Origin: Bradyrhizobium sp. S69
GTDB lineage: Bacteria > Pseudomonadota > Alphaproteobacteria > Rhizobiales > Xanthobacteraceae
Reading direction: 5' to 3'
DNA length: 64,000 nt
Assembly: GCF_009766005.1 (NCBI RefSeq)
Contig: NZ_LMUK01000051.1
Span: 124,001 to 188,000 of the forward strand
Shown: piece by piece, positions 9,038-18,354 of the stretch
Position numbering within the stretch: the stretch's first letter is position 1
Layout of the letters: every line of letters begins with the position of its first letter
Notes under the pieces: generated by a model
The model's database searches: none
Told to the model about the DNA's origin: nothing
Seen by the model: only the letters and a program-made list of their open reading frames with translations
Position numbers and translations under genes: made by a program

Positions 9038-9328
9038 TCACCGCGAGTTGTTGTTGGGGATGTTCGGATGGTTCGCCATGTCTTCGCCGAGATCGCGCTG
9101 GCGGCGATCGGCACGCGCGTTGGCGTTGTTGGCCTGGACGTCGCGGTCCTTGCGGCAGGCGATGTATTCCGGCGAGCCTGGCTTGACGTTGTTGCGCTGG
9201 CAGAACGCATCGTCGTCGTTGCCATCGACGTTGACCAAAGTCGGCTGTCCCTTGTCAAGGAAGCAGCCGCCCAGGACCGGCGAAATCAGCGCCAGCGCGA
9301 TGAGATAGGCTGGAAGGTTTAATCGCAT
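9038..9328 (-). CDS. Small lipoprotein of unknown function
   Basis: A 96-residue protein with a signal peptide ending in a lipobox (LGGC near residue 22), so it should be lipid-anchored in the envelope. The mature part is short and polar, rich in Asn and Asp, with two cysteines (FCQRNN and IACRKD) that could form a disulfide. The pattern resembles small lipoproteins common in Bradyrhizobium. No domain is recognised and it has no obvious operon partner. Confidence 0.75.
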   Translation of the reverse strand: MRLNLPAYLIALALISPVLGGCFLDKGQPTLVNVDGNDDDAFCQRNNVKPGSPEYIACRKDRDVQANNANARADRRQRDLGEDMANHPNIPNNNSR

Positions 9329-9344
9329 GCAAAATTCCGTTTAC

Positions 9345-9500
9345 TTCCGGCAGCGTTGTCATTGCCGGGCTTAGTAGTCTGCTTTGTGCAGACTACGTAC
9401 ACTTGTCTGCGCTCCCGGCAATCCATCAAAAACAAGGCTTTTCCTTGAAGATGGATGCCCGGGTCAAGCCAAGTCTGGATTAGATCTGGCATGACGGTTG
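9345..9500. repeat. Dispersed intergenic repeat
   Basis: Contains the inverted repeat ATTGCCGGG (9360-9368) and CCCGGCAAT (9414-9422) enclosing an AGTCTGC/GCAGACT hairpin. This type of sequence recurs in Bradyrhizobium intergenic regions and is the source of spurious short ORFs. It lies between the lipoprotein gene and prpE. Confidence 0.6.
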
Positions 9501-9545
9501 AGGGTCTGGGGCACCGTACGCTATCCCCGGCCCTTCCCCGCCCCC

Positions 9546-11456
9546 TCACACCCTGCCCTTCAGCGCGTCGCCGATTTCCTCCAGCACCTTGGGGTCCTCG
9601 ATGGTCGCGGGCATGGTCCAGGGGGCGCCGTCGGCGATCTTCTTGATGGTACCGCGCAGGATCTTTCCCGAACGGGTTTTTGGCAACCGGCCCACAACGA
9701 TCGCGAGCTTGAACGCCGCGACCGGGCCGAGTTTCTCGCGCACCAGCGCCACCACATCCTTTTCCACGTCCGCCTGATGGCGCGTCACGCCCGCCTTCAG
9801 CACCAGGAAGCCGCAGGGCACCTCGCCCTTGATCGCATCCTTGATGCCCAGCACGGCACATTCGGCGACATCCGGATGCGAGGCCAGGATCTCTTCCATA
9901 CCGCCGGTCGAAAGCCGGTGGCCGGCGACGTTAATGATGTCGTCGGTGCGGCCCATCACGAAGACATAGCCGTCCTCATCCTTGTAGCCGGCGTCGGAGG
10001 TTTTGTAATAGCCGGGAAATTCGTGGAAATAGGCTTCCTTGCAGCGCGCGTCCTGCTCCCACAACGTCGGCAGGCAGGCCGGCGGCAGCGGCAATCTGAT
10101 CACGATCGAGCCCATGGTGCCCGCGGCGACCGGCTTGGCGGCCTCATCGACCACGTCGACCTGATAGCCCGGCATCGGCACCGTGGGCGAGCCATGCTTG
10201 ACCGGCAGCATCCCAAGGCCGACCGGATTGCCGGCGATGCACCAGCCGGTTTCGGTCTGCCACCAGTGATCGATCACCGGCACCTGCAATTGCGCTTCGG
10301 CCCATTGCACCGTCGGTGGATCGGCGCGCTCGCCGGCCAGAAACAGCGTGCGGAATGCCGACAGATCGTACTGGCGGATGAGTTTCCCTTCCGGGTCTTC
10401 CTTCTTGATGGCGCGGAACGCGGTCGGCGCAGTGAACAGCGACACGGCTTTGTGTTCGGAAATCACCCGCCAGAAGGCGCCTGCGTCGGGCGTGCCGACC
10501 GGCTTGCCTTCATACATGATCGAGGTCGCGCCATGAAACAGCGGCGCGTAGACGATGTAGCTGTGGCCGACCACCCAGCCGATGTCGGAGCCGCACCAGA
10601 ACACCTCGCCAGGCTTGATGCCGTAGAGATTGAACATCGACCATTTCAGCGCGACCAGATGCCCGCCATTGTCGCGCACCACGCCCTTGGGTACGCCGGT
10701 GGTACCGGACGTATAGAGGATGTAGAGCGGATCGGTCGCGAGCACCGGCACGCAATCGGCGGATTTTTTGGCGGCGATGGCCGCAGCGCGCAGCTCAGCC
10801 CAATCATGATCGCGACCGGAATCAAGTTCGCAAGCCTGCCGCGCCCGCTGCAGGATGATGCAAGCCTGGGGCTTGGCGCTTGAAAGCCGGATCGCCTCGT
10901 CGAGCAGCGGCTTGTACGCCACGACGCGGCCGGGCTCGATGCCGCAGCTTGCCGAGAAGATCAGCTTTGGCTTGGCGTCCTCGATCCGGGTTGCGAGTTC
11001 CTTGGCGGCGAACCCGCCGAACACCACCGAATGCACCGCGCCGATGCGCGCGCAGGCCAGCATCGCCACCACGGCTTGCGGCACCATCGGCATATAGAGG
11101 ATGACGCGGTCGCCCTTGGTGACGCCGAAATCGGCCATCACGGCGGCGAGCGTTTTGACCTCGAGCAGTAGCTGCGCGTAGGTGAATTTGGTGACGCCGC
11201 TGTCGAGCGGCGAATCGTGGATCAGCGCCAGTTGATCGGCGCGGCCGCCGGCGACATGACGGTCGAGCGCGTTGTAGCAGGTATTGACCACGGCACCGGC
11301 GAACCAGCGGCCGTAGAGCCCCAAGGAAGGATCGAAGACCTTCTTCGCCGGCTCGATCCAGTCGATCTCACGCGCCGCCTCCCCCCAAAAGCCCTCTGGA
11401 TCCGCCAGCGAGCGGGCATGAACCTCGCGATACCGGCTGTTGTCCTGGATGTTCAT
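9546..11456 (-). CDS. prpE: Propionyl-CoA synthetase (AMP-forming; ACSS3/PrpE group)
   Basis: Activates short-chain acids, most likely propionate, to acyl-CoA via an acyl-adenylate. The 636-residue length and motifs fit the acetyl/propionyl-CoA synthetase family: YTSGTTGVPKGV (P-loop), HWWQTETGW (adenine site), GYYKTSDAGYKDEDGY, and GRTDDIINVAGHRLSTGGMEE, with the catalytic lysine in KTRSGKILRGT near residue 600. The HWWQTETG-x-C-I-A-GNPVG wording and the short N-terminus favour propionyl- over acetyl-CoA synthetase. No methylcitrate or methylmalonyl pathway genes are adjacent. The exact substrate is inferred. Confidence 0.88.
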   Translation of the reverse strand: MNIQDNSRYREVHARSLADPEGFWGEAAREIDWIEPAKKVFDPSLGLYGRWFAGAVVNTCYNALDRHVAGGRADQLALIHDSPLDSGVTKFTYAQLLLEVKTLAAVMADFGVTKGDRVILYMPMVPQAVVAMLACARIGAVHSVVFGGFAAKELATRIEDAKPKLIFSASCGIEPGRVVAYKPLLDEAIRLSSAKPQACIILQRARQACELDSGRDHDWAELRAAAIAAKKSADCVPVLATDPLYILYTSGTTGVPKGVVRDNGGHLVALKWSMFNLYGIKPGEVFWCGSDIGWVVGHSYIVYAPLFHGATSIMYEGKPVGTPDAGAFWRVISEHKAVSLFTAPTAFRAIKKEDPEGKLIRQYDLSAFRTLFLAGERADPPTVQWAEAQLQVPVIDHWWQTETGWCIAGNPVGLGMLPVKHGSPTVPMPGYQVDVVDEAAKPVAAGTMGSIVIRLPLPPACLPTLWEQDARCKEAYFHEFPGYYKTSDAGYKDEDGYVFVMGRTDDIINVAGHRLSTGGMEEILASHPDVAECAVLGIKDAIKGEVPCGFLVLKAGVTRHQADVEKDVVALVREKLGPVAAFKLAIVVGRLPKTRSGKILRGTIKKIADGAPWTMPATIEDPKVLEEIGDALKGRV

Positions 11457-11573
11457 GGCGCCTCTCCCGCGACTTGTTGGGCGCTATTGTCACGGGAAGC
11501 CGAGCCAGATCAAGCCGGAACCGCTCGGCCGTTCGGCCAAGCCCAAGCTTAAGTCTAAGCCCGAGCCCAACGC

Positions 11574-12929
11574 CTACCGCAATGCGATGGTGTTGAGCTT
11601 GTCCAGTCGCGCTTCCATCGCCTGGCGCAGATCGTAGCCGCGGCGGCCAAAGGACGCGTTGCGCGTGTCGATGAAGTCGCGCTGCTGCCGGGTCAGCGCC
11701 AGCGCCGCGCGATGGCTGTCGGCTTCAGCGTTCGCGATCAGCCGCAGGAACACGTCGTTGATATCGCGGTCGAGCTGGGCGAGGCCGGGATCGGCGCAGA
11801 TCGCCTTTTCCACCGGGCGGGTCGCGGTGGCGCAATTGAAACTCGGCAGGTTCTTCTCGCCCGCCACCGTGGCCAGCCGCTCGAGCTGCTCCGCAATCTT
11901 CTGGTGATTTTCGGCGGCATTCTTGTCGGAAGGATTGAGGCGGACGGCCTCGGCATAGTCCTGCAAGGCGCGCTGGCGATCGCCCTTGGCCTGCCACAAC
12001 GCGCCGCGGTTATTCCAGGCGCGCTGAAATTTGGAATCGGACTTCAGCGCGGCATCGTAGTCGGCGACCGCGTGGTCGAAATCCCTGAGGGACTGATACG
12101 CATCGCCGCGGTTGGTCAGGAAATTGGCATCCTTGGGGGCCAGCTTGATCGCCTCATTGTAGTCGGCAATCGCGCTCGTATAATCGCCATTGGCGGCGAG
12201 ATGCAGGCCGCGATTGTCGAAGAAGGCCGGATCGGTCGGATCGATCCGGATCGCCGCGGTATCGTCATCCAGCGCCCGGTCGGTGCGGCCGATCTTGCGA
12301 TAGGCCGAGCCGCGGTTGGTGTAGGCCTTGGCGTTGTCCGGCTCCAGCTTGATCGCTTGATCGTAGTCGGCGATCGCCTTCTGGTATTCGCCCTTGAAAT
12401 ACCAGGCCGCGCCGCGATCGGAATAGGCCTGCGCGAAATCGGGCTTCAGCCGCAGCGCCTCGTTGTAATCCTCGATGGCACGATCGTATTTCTTGGTATT
12501 GTTGAAGGCGTTGCCGCGGCTTTCAAAGGCCACGGCATTTTCGGGATCGAGCTTGATCGCCTGATCGAAAGCCTCGAACGCAGCATCGTACTTGCCGAGC
12601 CGCCGGTCGAGTTCGCCACGGGCGCGGAACGCCCGCGCGAAATGCGGATCCTTGGCAATGACCGCGTCGATCTCGGCGGTCGCCTTGTCGCTCTGGCCGC
12701 TATTCTGAAACGCGACCCCGCGGGTGACCACGGCGTCGAGGCGATCGGCCTCCGATGTCGTCGCATTGTCGATCACGGCCGTGCAGCTTTCGATCAGTTT
12801 CGCAGGCGGCGCTTGGCTCAGCGCAACACAGCTAACCGGGGTATCGGTTGCGGTTTGGGCATTGGCGAACGACATCGTCGCAACGGCCAAGGCCGCCGTG
12901 GCGGCAGAAATCAGAATGGTGGAACGCAT
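11574..12929 (-). CDS. Secreted TPR-repeat protein with C-terminal LprI-like domain
   Basis: A 451-residue exported protein. Residues 1-24 form a signal peptide ending FANA-Q. From about 45 to 345 there are about nine tetratricopeptide repeats with regular phrases such as AIADYDQAIKLEPDNAKAYTNRGSAY. The last 90 residues form an LprI/DUF1311-type domain: FNCATATRPVEKAICADPGLAQLDRDIND, with two conserved cysteines and a LTRQQRDFIDTRN block. Lysozyme-inhibitor-like LprI domains act in the periplasm, so this may be a periplasmic scaffold protecting or sensing the wall. A shorter paralogue with the same C-terminal domain lies immediately upstream. Confidence 0.8.
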   Translation of the reverse strand: MRSTILISAATAALAVATMSFANAQTATDTPVSCVALSQAPPAKLIESCTAVIDNATTSEADRLDAVVTRGVAFQNSGQSDKATAEIDAVIAKDPHFARAFRARGELDRRLGKYDAAFEAFDQAIKLDPENAVAFESRGNAFNNTKKYDRAIEDYNEALRLKPDFAQAYSDRGAAWYFKGEYQKAIADYDQAIKLEPDNAKAYTNRGSAYRKIGRTDRALDDDTAAIRIDPTDPAFFDNRGLHLAANGDYTSAIADYNEAIKLAPKDANFLTNRGDAYQSLRDFDHAVADYDAALKSDSKFQRAWNNRGALWQAKGDRQRALQDYAEAVRLNPSDKNAAENHQKIAEQLERLATVAGEKNLPSFNCATATRPVEKAICADPGLAQLDRDINDVFLRLIANAEADSHRAALALTRQQRDFIDTRNASFGRRGYDLRQAMEARLDKLNTIALR

Positions 12930-13023
12930 GATCGGCTCTCGGAAAATAAGGCGGCCTTCGCAGCGAAGACGCGAGGCTGCATTGCTGTGTCGCCTGATCT
13001 ATCCCAAAGGTTCGAATGCGGCG

Positions 13024-13797
13024 CTAACGCCCGATCGCGAGCAGATGATCGAGCCGCTCCCGCATCACCTTTTGGAGGTCATAGTCGGGGCGGCCGTAGG
13101 CGGCATTGCGGCCCGTGATAAAATCGTCCTGCTCCCGCTGCAAGGCACGGCCGGCGCGCGGATCGGTGCGGCTCGCATCGTGAACCACCCTGGTATTCAC
13201 CGCGTTGATCTGGCGATCCAGACTGGTCCATTCGGGATTGCCGCAAATCGCCTTGTCCACCGCGCGTCTTGCGGTCGCGCAATTGAAGCCCGGTTTGTCG
13301 TTGACCGCGAGCAGCGCGCCGAGACGCTCCAGCTCCAGCGCCAGCGATTTGTAATTGCCCTTCGCCGCCGGGTGATCCGGGTTCAGCTTGAGCGCCGCCT
13401 CGAAATCATGCAATGCCTTGGGACGATCGCCCTTCTTGCGCCACAGCTCGCCGCGCGCATTGTAGATATCGGCGAGCGCAGGGTCCAGCCGCAGCACCGT
13501 GCCATAATCGTCGATGGCGCGATCGATCATGTCCTTGCGGATGTAGGCGGTAGCGCGCGCGACCAGCGCCTTGATCCGGTCGTCCTTCAGCGTCTTTTCG
13601 TTGTCGATCAAGGTTCCGCACACCGCGACGATCCGCTCGTCGTCGCTGGCTGCCGCCGCCGCCGCACAAGGCGCCGGATCGATCCGCGCGTCCTCCGGCC
13701 CCCCGGTGCCGGTCGCGCCGGCGCCATCCGGCAGCGCCGAGCACAGCGCAGCGGCGAAAGCCGCGATACGGATCATTTGCGCCCCACCACGCAGCAT
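13024..13797 (-). CDS. Secreted short TPR protein with LprI-like domain (paralogue of the 11574-12929 protein)
   Basis: About 257 residues: a signal peptide, two TPR units (AIDDYGTVLRLDPALADIYNARGELW and ALHDFEAALKLNPDH), then FNCATARRAVDKAICGNPEWTSLDRQINAV, a LprI-like domain matching that of the downstream gene. GAGGATAGG before ATG 13797 supports that start rather than the ATG 66 bases further upstream. The two genes point the same way with a 94-base gap and look like a duplication in which this copy kept fewer repeats. Confidence 0.75.
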   Translation of the reverse strand: MLRGGAQMIRIAAFAAALCSALPDGAGATGTGGPEDARIDPAPCAAAAAASDDERIVAVCGTLIDNEKTLKDDRIKALVARATAYIRKDMIDRAIDDYGTVLRLDPALADIYNARGELWRKKGDRPKALHDFEAALKLNPDHPAAKGNYKSLALELERLGALLAVNDKPGFNCATARRAVDKAICGNPEWTSLDRQINAVNTRVVHDASRTDPRAGRALQREQDDFITGRNAAYGRPDYDLQKVMRERLDHLLAIGR

Positions 13798-13921
13798 CGG
13801 CCTATCCTCGAATCCCTTTGATTGAATCACGTTAATTGTTCGCGCGCGGTCGTACGCGATCATAGCGCAGATCAGGACAAAGGTGGAATTCGCGTGATGC
13901 TGCCAGTCGATTTTCGGTACT

Positions 13922-14560
13922 TACGCATCGTCATTGCGAGCGATAGCGAAGCAATCCAGGGGCGGCGGCCTTTCAGTTTTCGTCGTCCCGGCCTTGCGCC
14001 GGGACCCATAATCCCTGGCCTTGGTTGTAAAGAAAAGGCGTCCGCTTCACTGCCGAAACGAGAGCACACGGCGTATGGGTCCCGGCGCGGAGGCCGGGAC
14101 GACGTGGGTTCATCAAACACGACGCGACTCACACACACCTCCGCATTCTCGCGGCACGACGCGCCCGAGTTTTTGCAAATTCGTTCGCCCTCAAAAATAG
14201 AGGGCGCAGGGAAGACCGGGTGCGCGCTGCACCCGCGGTCTCATGTGCCAAGATGCGCATAGCAAAAAGCGCACACGAGCATACAGGTTCAGCGGAAGCA
14301 GTCCGGCCTTCCCTGCGCAATGGTTTTACAGCTTATATCGTGCTCTCCCCGGTGAGACCGGGCTTGTTTGTCACCGTCGTTCCCAAGAAGCGTGAGCTTC
14401 CCAAGAACTTGACACCAGCCATTGGGGCGTCAGGACCACACGACTTTGCCGTCCGCTTGAGCTGCGCTCGTCAGTCGCAGCTCTCGCGTCCACCGCTCCC
14501 CGCGCCCAACGTCCGTGACGATCGCGATACGCCCCTCTCATGGGGCACGGGATGGCTTAA
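13922..14560. repeat. Cluster of dispersed intergenic repeats
   Basis: The long gap between the TPR gene and the SDR gene holds no convincing gene. Positions 13930-13963 carry a half copy of the CATTGCGAG repeat. Positions 13981-14010 and 14074-14104 are near-perfect 30-base inverted arms (CGTCGTCCCGGCC...). From about 14180 a third unit follows whose translation (EGAGKTGCALHPRSH, AYIVLSPVRPGLF) is familiar as a spurious repeated ORF in Bradyrhizobium annotations. The remainder to 14688 shows nothing recognisable. Confidence 0.7.
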
Positions 14561-14688
14561 GATGTGAAGGTGATTTGCCTTCGCGATCAAGCGCGAACGC
14601 TGCGACACATTGGCACGACGGGCAACTCAGCAAAATGCTGTCAAGATTTATTTGATGGCTCGACGGTAAGGAGCGCGGGGCTTAGTGC

Positions 14689-14832
14689 TGCGTCATCCCC
14701 GGGATGAACGCAATTGCGTTCACCCGTGAAGTGCGAGCCCTTGCGAGCCTCGAAGGATCGCTGCACGCACTGCGCGGAACAGCATCCTTCGAGGCGCGCA
14801 AGAAAGTGCGCGCACCTCAGGATGACGGTGTC
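14689..14832. repeat. Dispersed palindromic repeat
   Basis: CGTCATCCCCGGGATG is followed by the arms GAGCCTCGAAGGAT and ATCCTTCGAGGCGC facing each other and then CACCTCAGGATGACGG. This is another Bradyrhizobium-type repeat and sits just past the stop codon of the SDR gene. Confidence 0.65.
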
Positions 14833-14868
14833 GGTGCTGTTGGCGGCTCCTCACCATGTGGAAACCGC

Positions 14869-15672
14869 CTACCCCACCTTGAGCGTGATCCCGCCATCGA
14901 CCACGAGTTCGAGCCCGGTGACGTATTTCGATTCGTCGGAGGCGAGAAACAGCGCGGCGTTGGCGACGTCCCAGGCATCGCCCATATGGCCCATCGGCAC
15001 CTGCGCGTCGCGCGCGCGCCACATCGCCTCGACATCGCCCGCGGCATAGCTCGTCGCGAGGCCAGCCGAGTGCTCGACCATCGGGGTCTTCATCAGGCCG
15101 GGAAGGATCGCGTTCACCCTGATGTGCTGCGGCGCATATTTGACCGCGGTGGTGCGCGTCATCTGGTTCATCGCGGCCTTGGTGGTGGCGTAGGTGACAT
15201 AGGAAATGCCGAGATGGCGGATCGAGGCGATCGACGAGATGTTGATGATCGAGCCGCCGCCCTGTTTCGCCATCACCGGAATGACGTGCTTCATCGAGAG
15301 AAATGCGCTCTTGAGGTTGATCGCGAACACCCGATCCCATTCCTCCTCCTCGACTTCGACCACGCAGCCCATCGACGCGATGCCGACATTGTTGTCGAGC
15401 ACGTCGATCCGGCCATAGGTTTTCAGGCAGGCTGCCACCATCGCCTCGACGTCGGCGGCGCGGGAGACATCGGCGGTGAAGGCCACGGCCTTGCCGCCTT
15501 CGGATTGGATGATCTCAACCGTTTGCCTCGCGGCGGCGGCGTCGCGATCGACGCAAAACACTTGCGCGCCGTGGCGCGCAAAGGTGGCCGCGGTTGCCTT
15601 GCCATTGCCCCAGCCGGGGCCGATCGAGCCCGCGCCGACCACCATCGCAATCTTGCCCTTGAGCCGTTCCAT
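14869..15672 (-). CDS. Short-chain dehydrogenase/reductase
   Basis: An NAD(P)-dependent oxidoreductase of 267 residues. The cofactor turn is GAGSIGPGWGNGKA at 13-26, an extended variant of the classical TGxxxGxG. An acidic D42 after the second strand suggests NAD(H). The NNVG motif is at 94-97, and catalytic residues are Ser in NISS (near 147), Y161 and K165 in YATTK. PG near 190 and the C-terminal VTGLELVVDGGITLKVG complete the fold. The insert in the glycine loop resembles SDRs acting on small hydroxy- or keto-acid compounds. The substrate is not predictable and no pathway neighbours are present. Confidence 0.88.
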   Translation of the reverse strand: MERLKGKIAMVVGAGSIGPGWGNGKATAATFARHGAQVFCVDRDAAAARQTVEIIQSEGGKAVAFTADVSRAADVEAMVAACLKTYGRIDVLDNNVGIASMGCVVEVEEEEWDRVFAINLKSAFLSMKHVIPVMAKQGGGSIINISSIASIRHLGISYVTYATTKAAMNQMTRTTAVKYAPQHIRVNAILPGLMKTPMVEHSAGLATSYAAGDVEAMWRARDAQVPMGHMGDAWDVANAALFLASDESKYVTGLELVVDGGITLKVG

Positions 15673-15713
15673 TGGTTGTTCTCCTTTTTGTTGTTGTCGT
15701 AGCCGTTGTTGTT

Positions 15714-15790
15714 GTAGCCCGGATGAGCTCTTGCGACATCCGGGGCGGCGCCGCTTATTCCCGGATATCGCAAGAGCTCATCCGGGCTAC
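15714..15790. repeat. 30-bp inverted repeat
   Basis: Arms 15714-15743 and 15761-15790 are reverse complements with one mismatch and a 17-base loop (GTAGCCCGGATGAGCTC...). This is a common Bradyrhizobium intergenic hairpin. It lies between the DUF1850 stop and the SDR start, where it may end the TRAP operon transcript. Confidence 0.8.
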
Positions 15791-15796
15791 GGCTGG

Positions 15797-16171
15797 CTAC
15801 GGTTCGCAGCCACGCATGACCGTGACATTAACACCGATCGGATGTCCGAAAATATCCGACAAGGCCCGGCATTTGCCATCATGGCACAATCGCCATTCTC
15901 CGGCGGCGCCGGAATTGGCCAGCGCGACCTCGGGCATCGGCGCACGCCGCGGCTGCCATTGAAACCAGCCGTCGACCAGCCGCGCCTCGGGCGGCGGCTC
16001 CATGCCGGCGCCCGAACCTTTGACCCGCGCCTGCACCAGCTCCAACCCCTGTGGCGTGATGCGCCAGTCCTCCTGCCAGTCGATCCTTTCGACCGAATGG
16101 GTCCATACAAGCGTGAAAGCCGCGAGCGACAGCGTCTTCACGACGCCGGCCGAGATGAGACACAGGCTCAA
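15797..16171 (-). CDS. DUF1850 protein associated with the TRAP transporter
   Basis: A 124-residue protein of the DUF1850 family, which is found almost only beside TAXI-TRAP transporters and is presumed to be a periplasmic accessory. The hydrophobic start SLCLISAGVVKTLSLAAFTLVW is a signal peptide or anchor. The conserved WTHSVERIDWQEDW and the C-terminal CHDGKCRALSDIFG block with paired cysteines are visible. The start is taken as TTG at 16171, overlapping the TRAP stop (TTGA), which reproduces the family's usual N-terminus; a longer frame would add a Gly-rich run read from within the TRAP gene. Confidence 0.8.
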   Translation of the reverse strand: MSLCLISAGVVKTLSLAAFTLVWTHSVERIDWQEDWRITPQGLELVQARVKGSGAGMEPPPEARLVDGWFQWQPRRAPMPEVALANSGAAGEWRLCHDGKCRALSDIFGHPIGVNVTVMRGCEP

Positions 16172-18276
16172 GCCGCCGCCGCCACACCGCGCGGGCGCTG
16201 CCGCCATTGCCGGAGCAGACAGACCGTCGCGAGGATGAAGCCGGTGCTATCGCTGAAGCGAAAATCGCCGATCAGGCATAACGCCGCGAGGCCCCCAATG
16301 ACGCGGTCGAGCGGCGTCAGCGGCACGAACAGGAAGCCGATCGCGACCATGCCGGACAGGCCGATCGCAACCAGCGCCTTCAGGATCGCGAACGCCACCG
16401 CGCCATAGAATCCAAGTTCGGCCGCCATCGGGTCGCCGGGCTGCAGCAGCAGCGCCGGCGAATAGACGAAGATGAACGGCAGCAGATAGCCGGCAAGCGC
16501 GATGCGCATCGCCTCCCAGCCGATCTTGTTGGGGTTTTCCTTGGCGATCGCCGCCGCCGCCAACGCCGCCAGCGCCACCGGCGGCGAGAGATCGGCCATG
16601 ATGCCGTAGTAGAAGGCGAACATATGGCTCGCGATCAGCGCGACGCCGAGCTTGGCCAGCGCGGGCGCGGCCAGGGCGGCGGTGATGATGTAGGTCGGAA
16701 TCGTCGGGATGCCGGCGCCGAGCAGAATCGACAGCAGCATCGTCATCACCAGCGCCAGAAACAGGCTCTTGTCGCCGAGGGTGATGATCCAGTCGCCGAA
16801 GGCAGCACCAGCGCCGGTCTGCGACATCATGCCGATGATACTGCCGACGATGGCGCAGGCCATGCCGACGGTGAGCGCCGACTTGGCGCTGTCTGCCAGC
16901 GAATCCCGGCAGGCCGCCAGCGTCGCCCGCCCGCCGCGGGTGATCGCGGCGATCAACAGCAGCACCCCGATGAAAGCAGCCACCGGCGCAATCTCCAGCC
17001 CATTATGCGAGATCGCCGCAGCGACCAGCGCCAGCGCGATCCAGAACACATAACGCAGCACATTGTTGGAGAAGCCGAGCGTGATGCTGGCGCCGAGGAT
17101 CAATATCACCGTCAGCGCCAGACCGATGCTGCCGGCATAGAGCGGCGTGAAGCCCTGGAAAAGCATGTAGACCAACGCGCCCAGCGGCAACACCAGGTAC
17201 CAGCGCGCCACCAAAGCCTGCCAGGCGCTCGGAATCTCCGCGCGTCGGATCCCGACCAGGCCCTGCTTGCCGGCTTCGAGATGCACCATCCAGAACGCGG
17301 AGGCGAAATACAGCAGCGCAGGGAGCAGTGCGGCCTTGACGATGACGGAATAATCGACGCCCAGCGTCTCCGCCATGATGAAGGCGACCGCCCCCATCAC
17401 CGGCGGCATGATCTGTCCGCCCATCGAGGCGGTGGCCTCGACGCCAGCCGCGAATGCGCGCCGATACCCGAACCTGATCATCAGCGGGATCGTGAACTGG
17501 CCGACGATGACGACATTGGCGACGCCGGAACCCGAGACTGTTCCCATCATGCCGGAGGCGAGCAGCGCGACCTTGGCCGGGCCACCGCGGCTGCCGCCGA
17601 ACAGGCCGAGCGACACGTCGGTGAACAGCCGGATGATCCCGGCGCGCTCCAGGAACGAGCCGAACAGGATAAACAGGAAGATGTAGGTCGCCGAGACGTA
17701 GATCGGCACGCCATAAAAACCTTCGGTGCCGTAGGCGAGATCGCCGATGATCTGCTCGAAATCATAGCCGCGATGGTTGAACGGCGCCGGCAAATGCTGG
17801 CCGAACAACCAATAGAGCATGCATGCGCCGCACAGCAGCGGCAGCGCCAGGCCCATCAGCCGCCGCGCGCCCTCGAAGATCAACACCGCCAGCAGCGTTC
17901 CGATCACCAGATCGAGCCGGGTCGGATCGCCATCGCGCGCGATCAGGTCGGCATAGAAGATCCATTGATACAGCCCGCAGAGAAATCCGGCGATGCCGAT
18001 CAGCCAGCCCATGGCGCGGCCGGCGTTTCCCTTGGCGGTGAAATTGCCGACCAGTCCAAACGTCATCAGGATCAGGAAGCCGACGTGAACGCCACGCACC
18101 ACCTGGGTCGGCAGCACGTTCCAGGCCGCGATGACCAATTGAAAGGCCGCGAAGGCGACGCCGATGGCATAGGCCAAATGGCCCCAGCCACCCGGGCCAA
18201 ACCCTTCCGGAAATCCGTGCTCGAAATGATCGAATTCGAGTTTGACGGGCGCTCTCGCGCCCTCAGCCTCAACCAT
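16168..18276 (-). CDS. TRAP transporter fused permease (4TM/12TM, TAXI type)
   Basis: A 702-residue inner-membrane protein joining the small DctQ-like (about four membrane helices) and large DctM-like (about twelve helices) subunits of a tripartite ATP-independent transporter. The second half carries the DctM-family signature GMMGTVSGSGVANVVIVGQFTIPLMIRFGY and SMGGQIMPPVMGAVAFIMAE near 250-300, and GAGIPTIPTYIITAALAAPAL near 520. Uptake is driven by an ion gradient with the TAXI binding protein encoded upstream. The substrate is unknown. A 195-base gap containing a hairpin separates it from the binding-protein gene. Confidence 0.92.
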   Translation of the reverse strand: MVEAEGARAPVKLEFDHFEHGFPEGFGPGGWGHLAYAIGVAFAAFQLVIAAWNVLPTQVVRGVHVGFLILMTFGLVGNFTAKGNAGRAMGWLIGIAGFLCGLYQWIFYADLIARDGDPTRLDLVIGTLLAVLIFEGARRLMGLALPLLCGACMLYWLFGQHLPAPFNHRGYDFEQIIGDLAYGTEGFYGVPIYVSATYIFLFILFGSFLERAGIIRLFTDVSLGLFGGSRGGPAKVALLASGMMGTVSGSGVANVVIVGQFTIPLMIRFGYRRAFAAGVEATASMGGQIMPPVMGAVAFIMAETLGVDYSVIVKAALLPALLYFASAFWMVHLEAGKQGLVGIRRAEIPSAWQALVARWYLVLPLGALVYMLFQGFTPLYAGSIGLALTVILILGASITLGFSNNVLRYVFWIALALVAAAISHNGLEIAPVAAFIGVLLLIAAITRGGRATLAACRDSLADSAKSALTVGMACAIVGSIIGMMSQTGAGAAFGDWIITLGDKSLFLALVMTMLLSILLGAGIPTIPTYIITAALAAPALAKLGVALIASHMFAFYYGIMADLSPPVALAALAAAAIAKENPNKIGWEAMRIALAGYLLPFIFVYSPALLLQPGDPMAAELGFYGAVAFAILKALVAIGLSGMVAIGFLFVPLTPLDRVIGGLAALCLIGDFRFSDSTGFILATVCLLRQWRQRPRGVAAAA

Positions 18277-18313
18277 CCACCCCGCCCCCGCGTCCCGTCC
18301 CCGCGACGCTTAT

Positions 18314-18354
18314 AATCTCCGGCGGTGGTCCGGGCTACGGCACCACCGGAGATT
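18314..18354 (-). promoter_or_regulatory. Intercistronic hairpin between TAXI binding protein and TRAP permease
   Basis: Arms 18314-18327 and 18341-18354 (AATCTCCGGCGGTG against CACCACCGGAGATT) pair over 14 bp with one mismatch and a 13-base loop. It has no T-run. Its place between the two transporter genes fits an mRNA-stabilising or attenuating element that keeps the binding protein in excess. The role is inferred. Confidence 0.45.

Noticed and set aside
9498..10883. 461-residue open frame opposite prpE
   Set aside because: Shadow frame; prpE motifs occupy the other strand.
11712..13118. 468-residue open frame opposite the TPR-LprI gene
   Set aside because: Repetitive translation mirrors the TPR repeats of the true gene; no start or domain.
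16624..18315. 563-residue open frame opposite the TRAP permease
   Set aside because: High GC in the true gene keeps the antisense strand open. The translation is Arg/Gln/His-rich with no domain and the TRAP gene explains the region.
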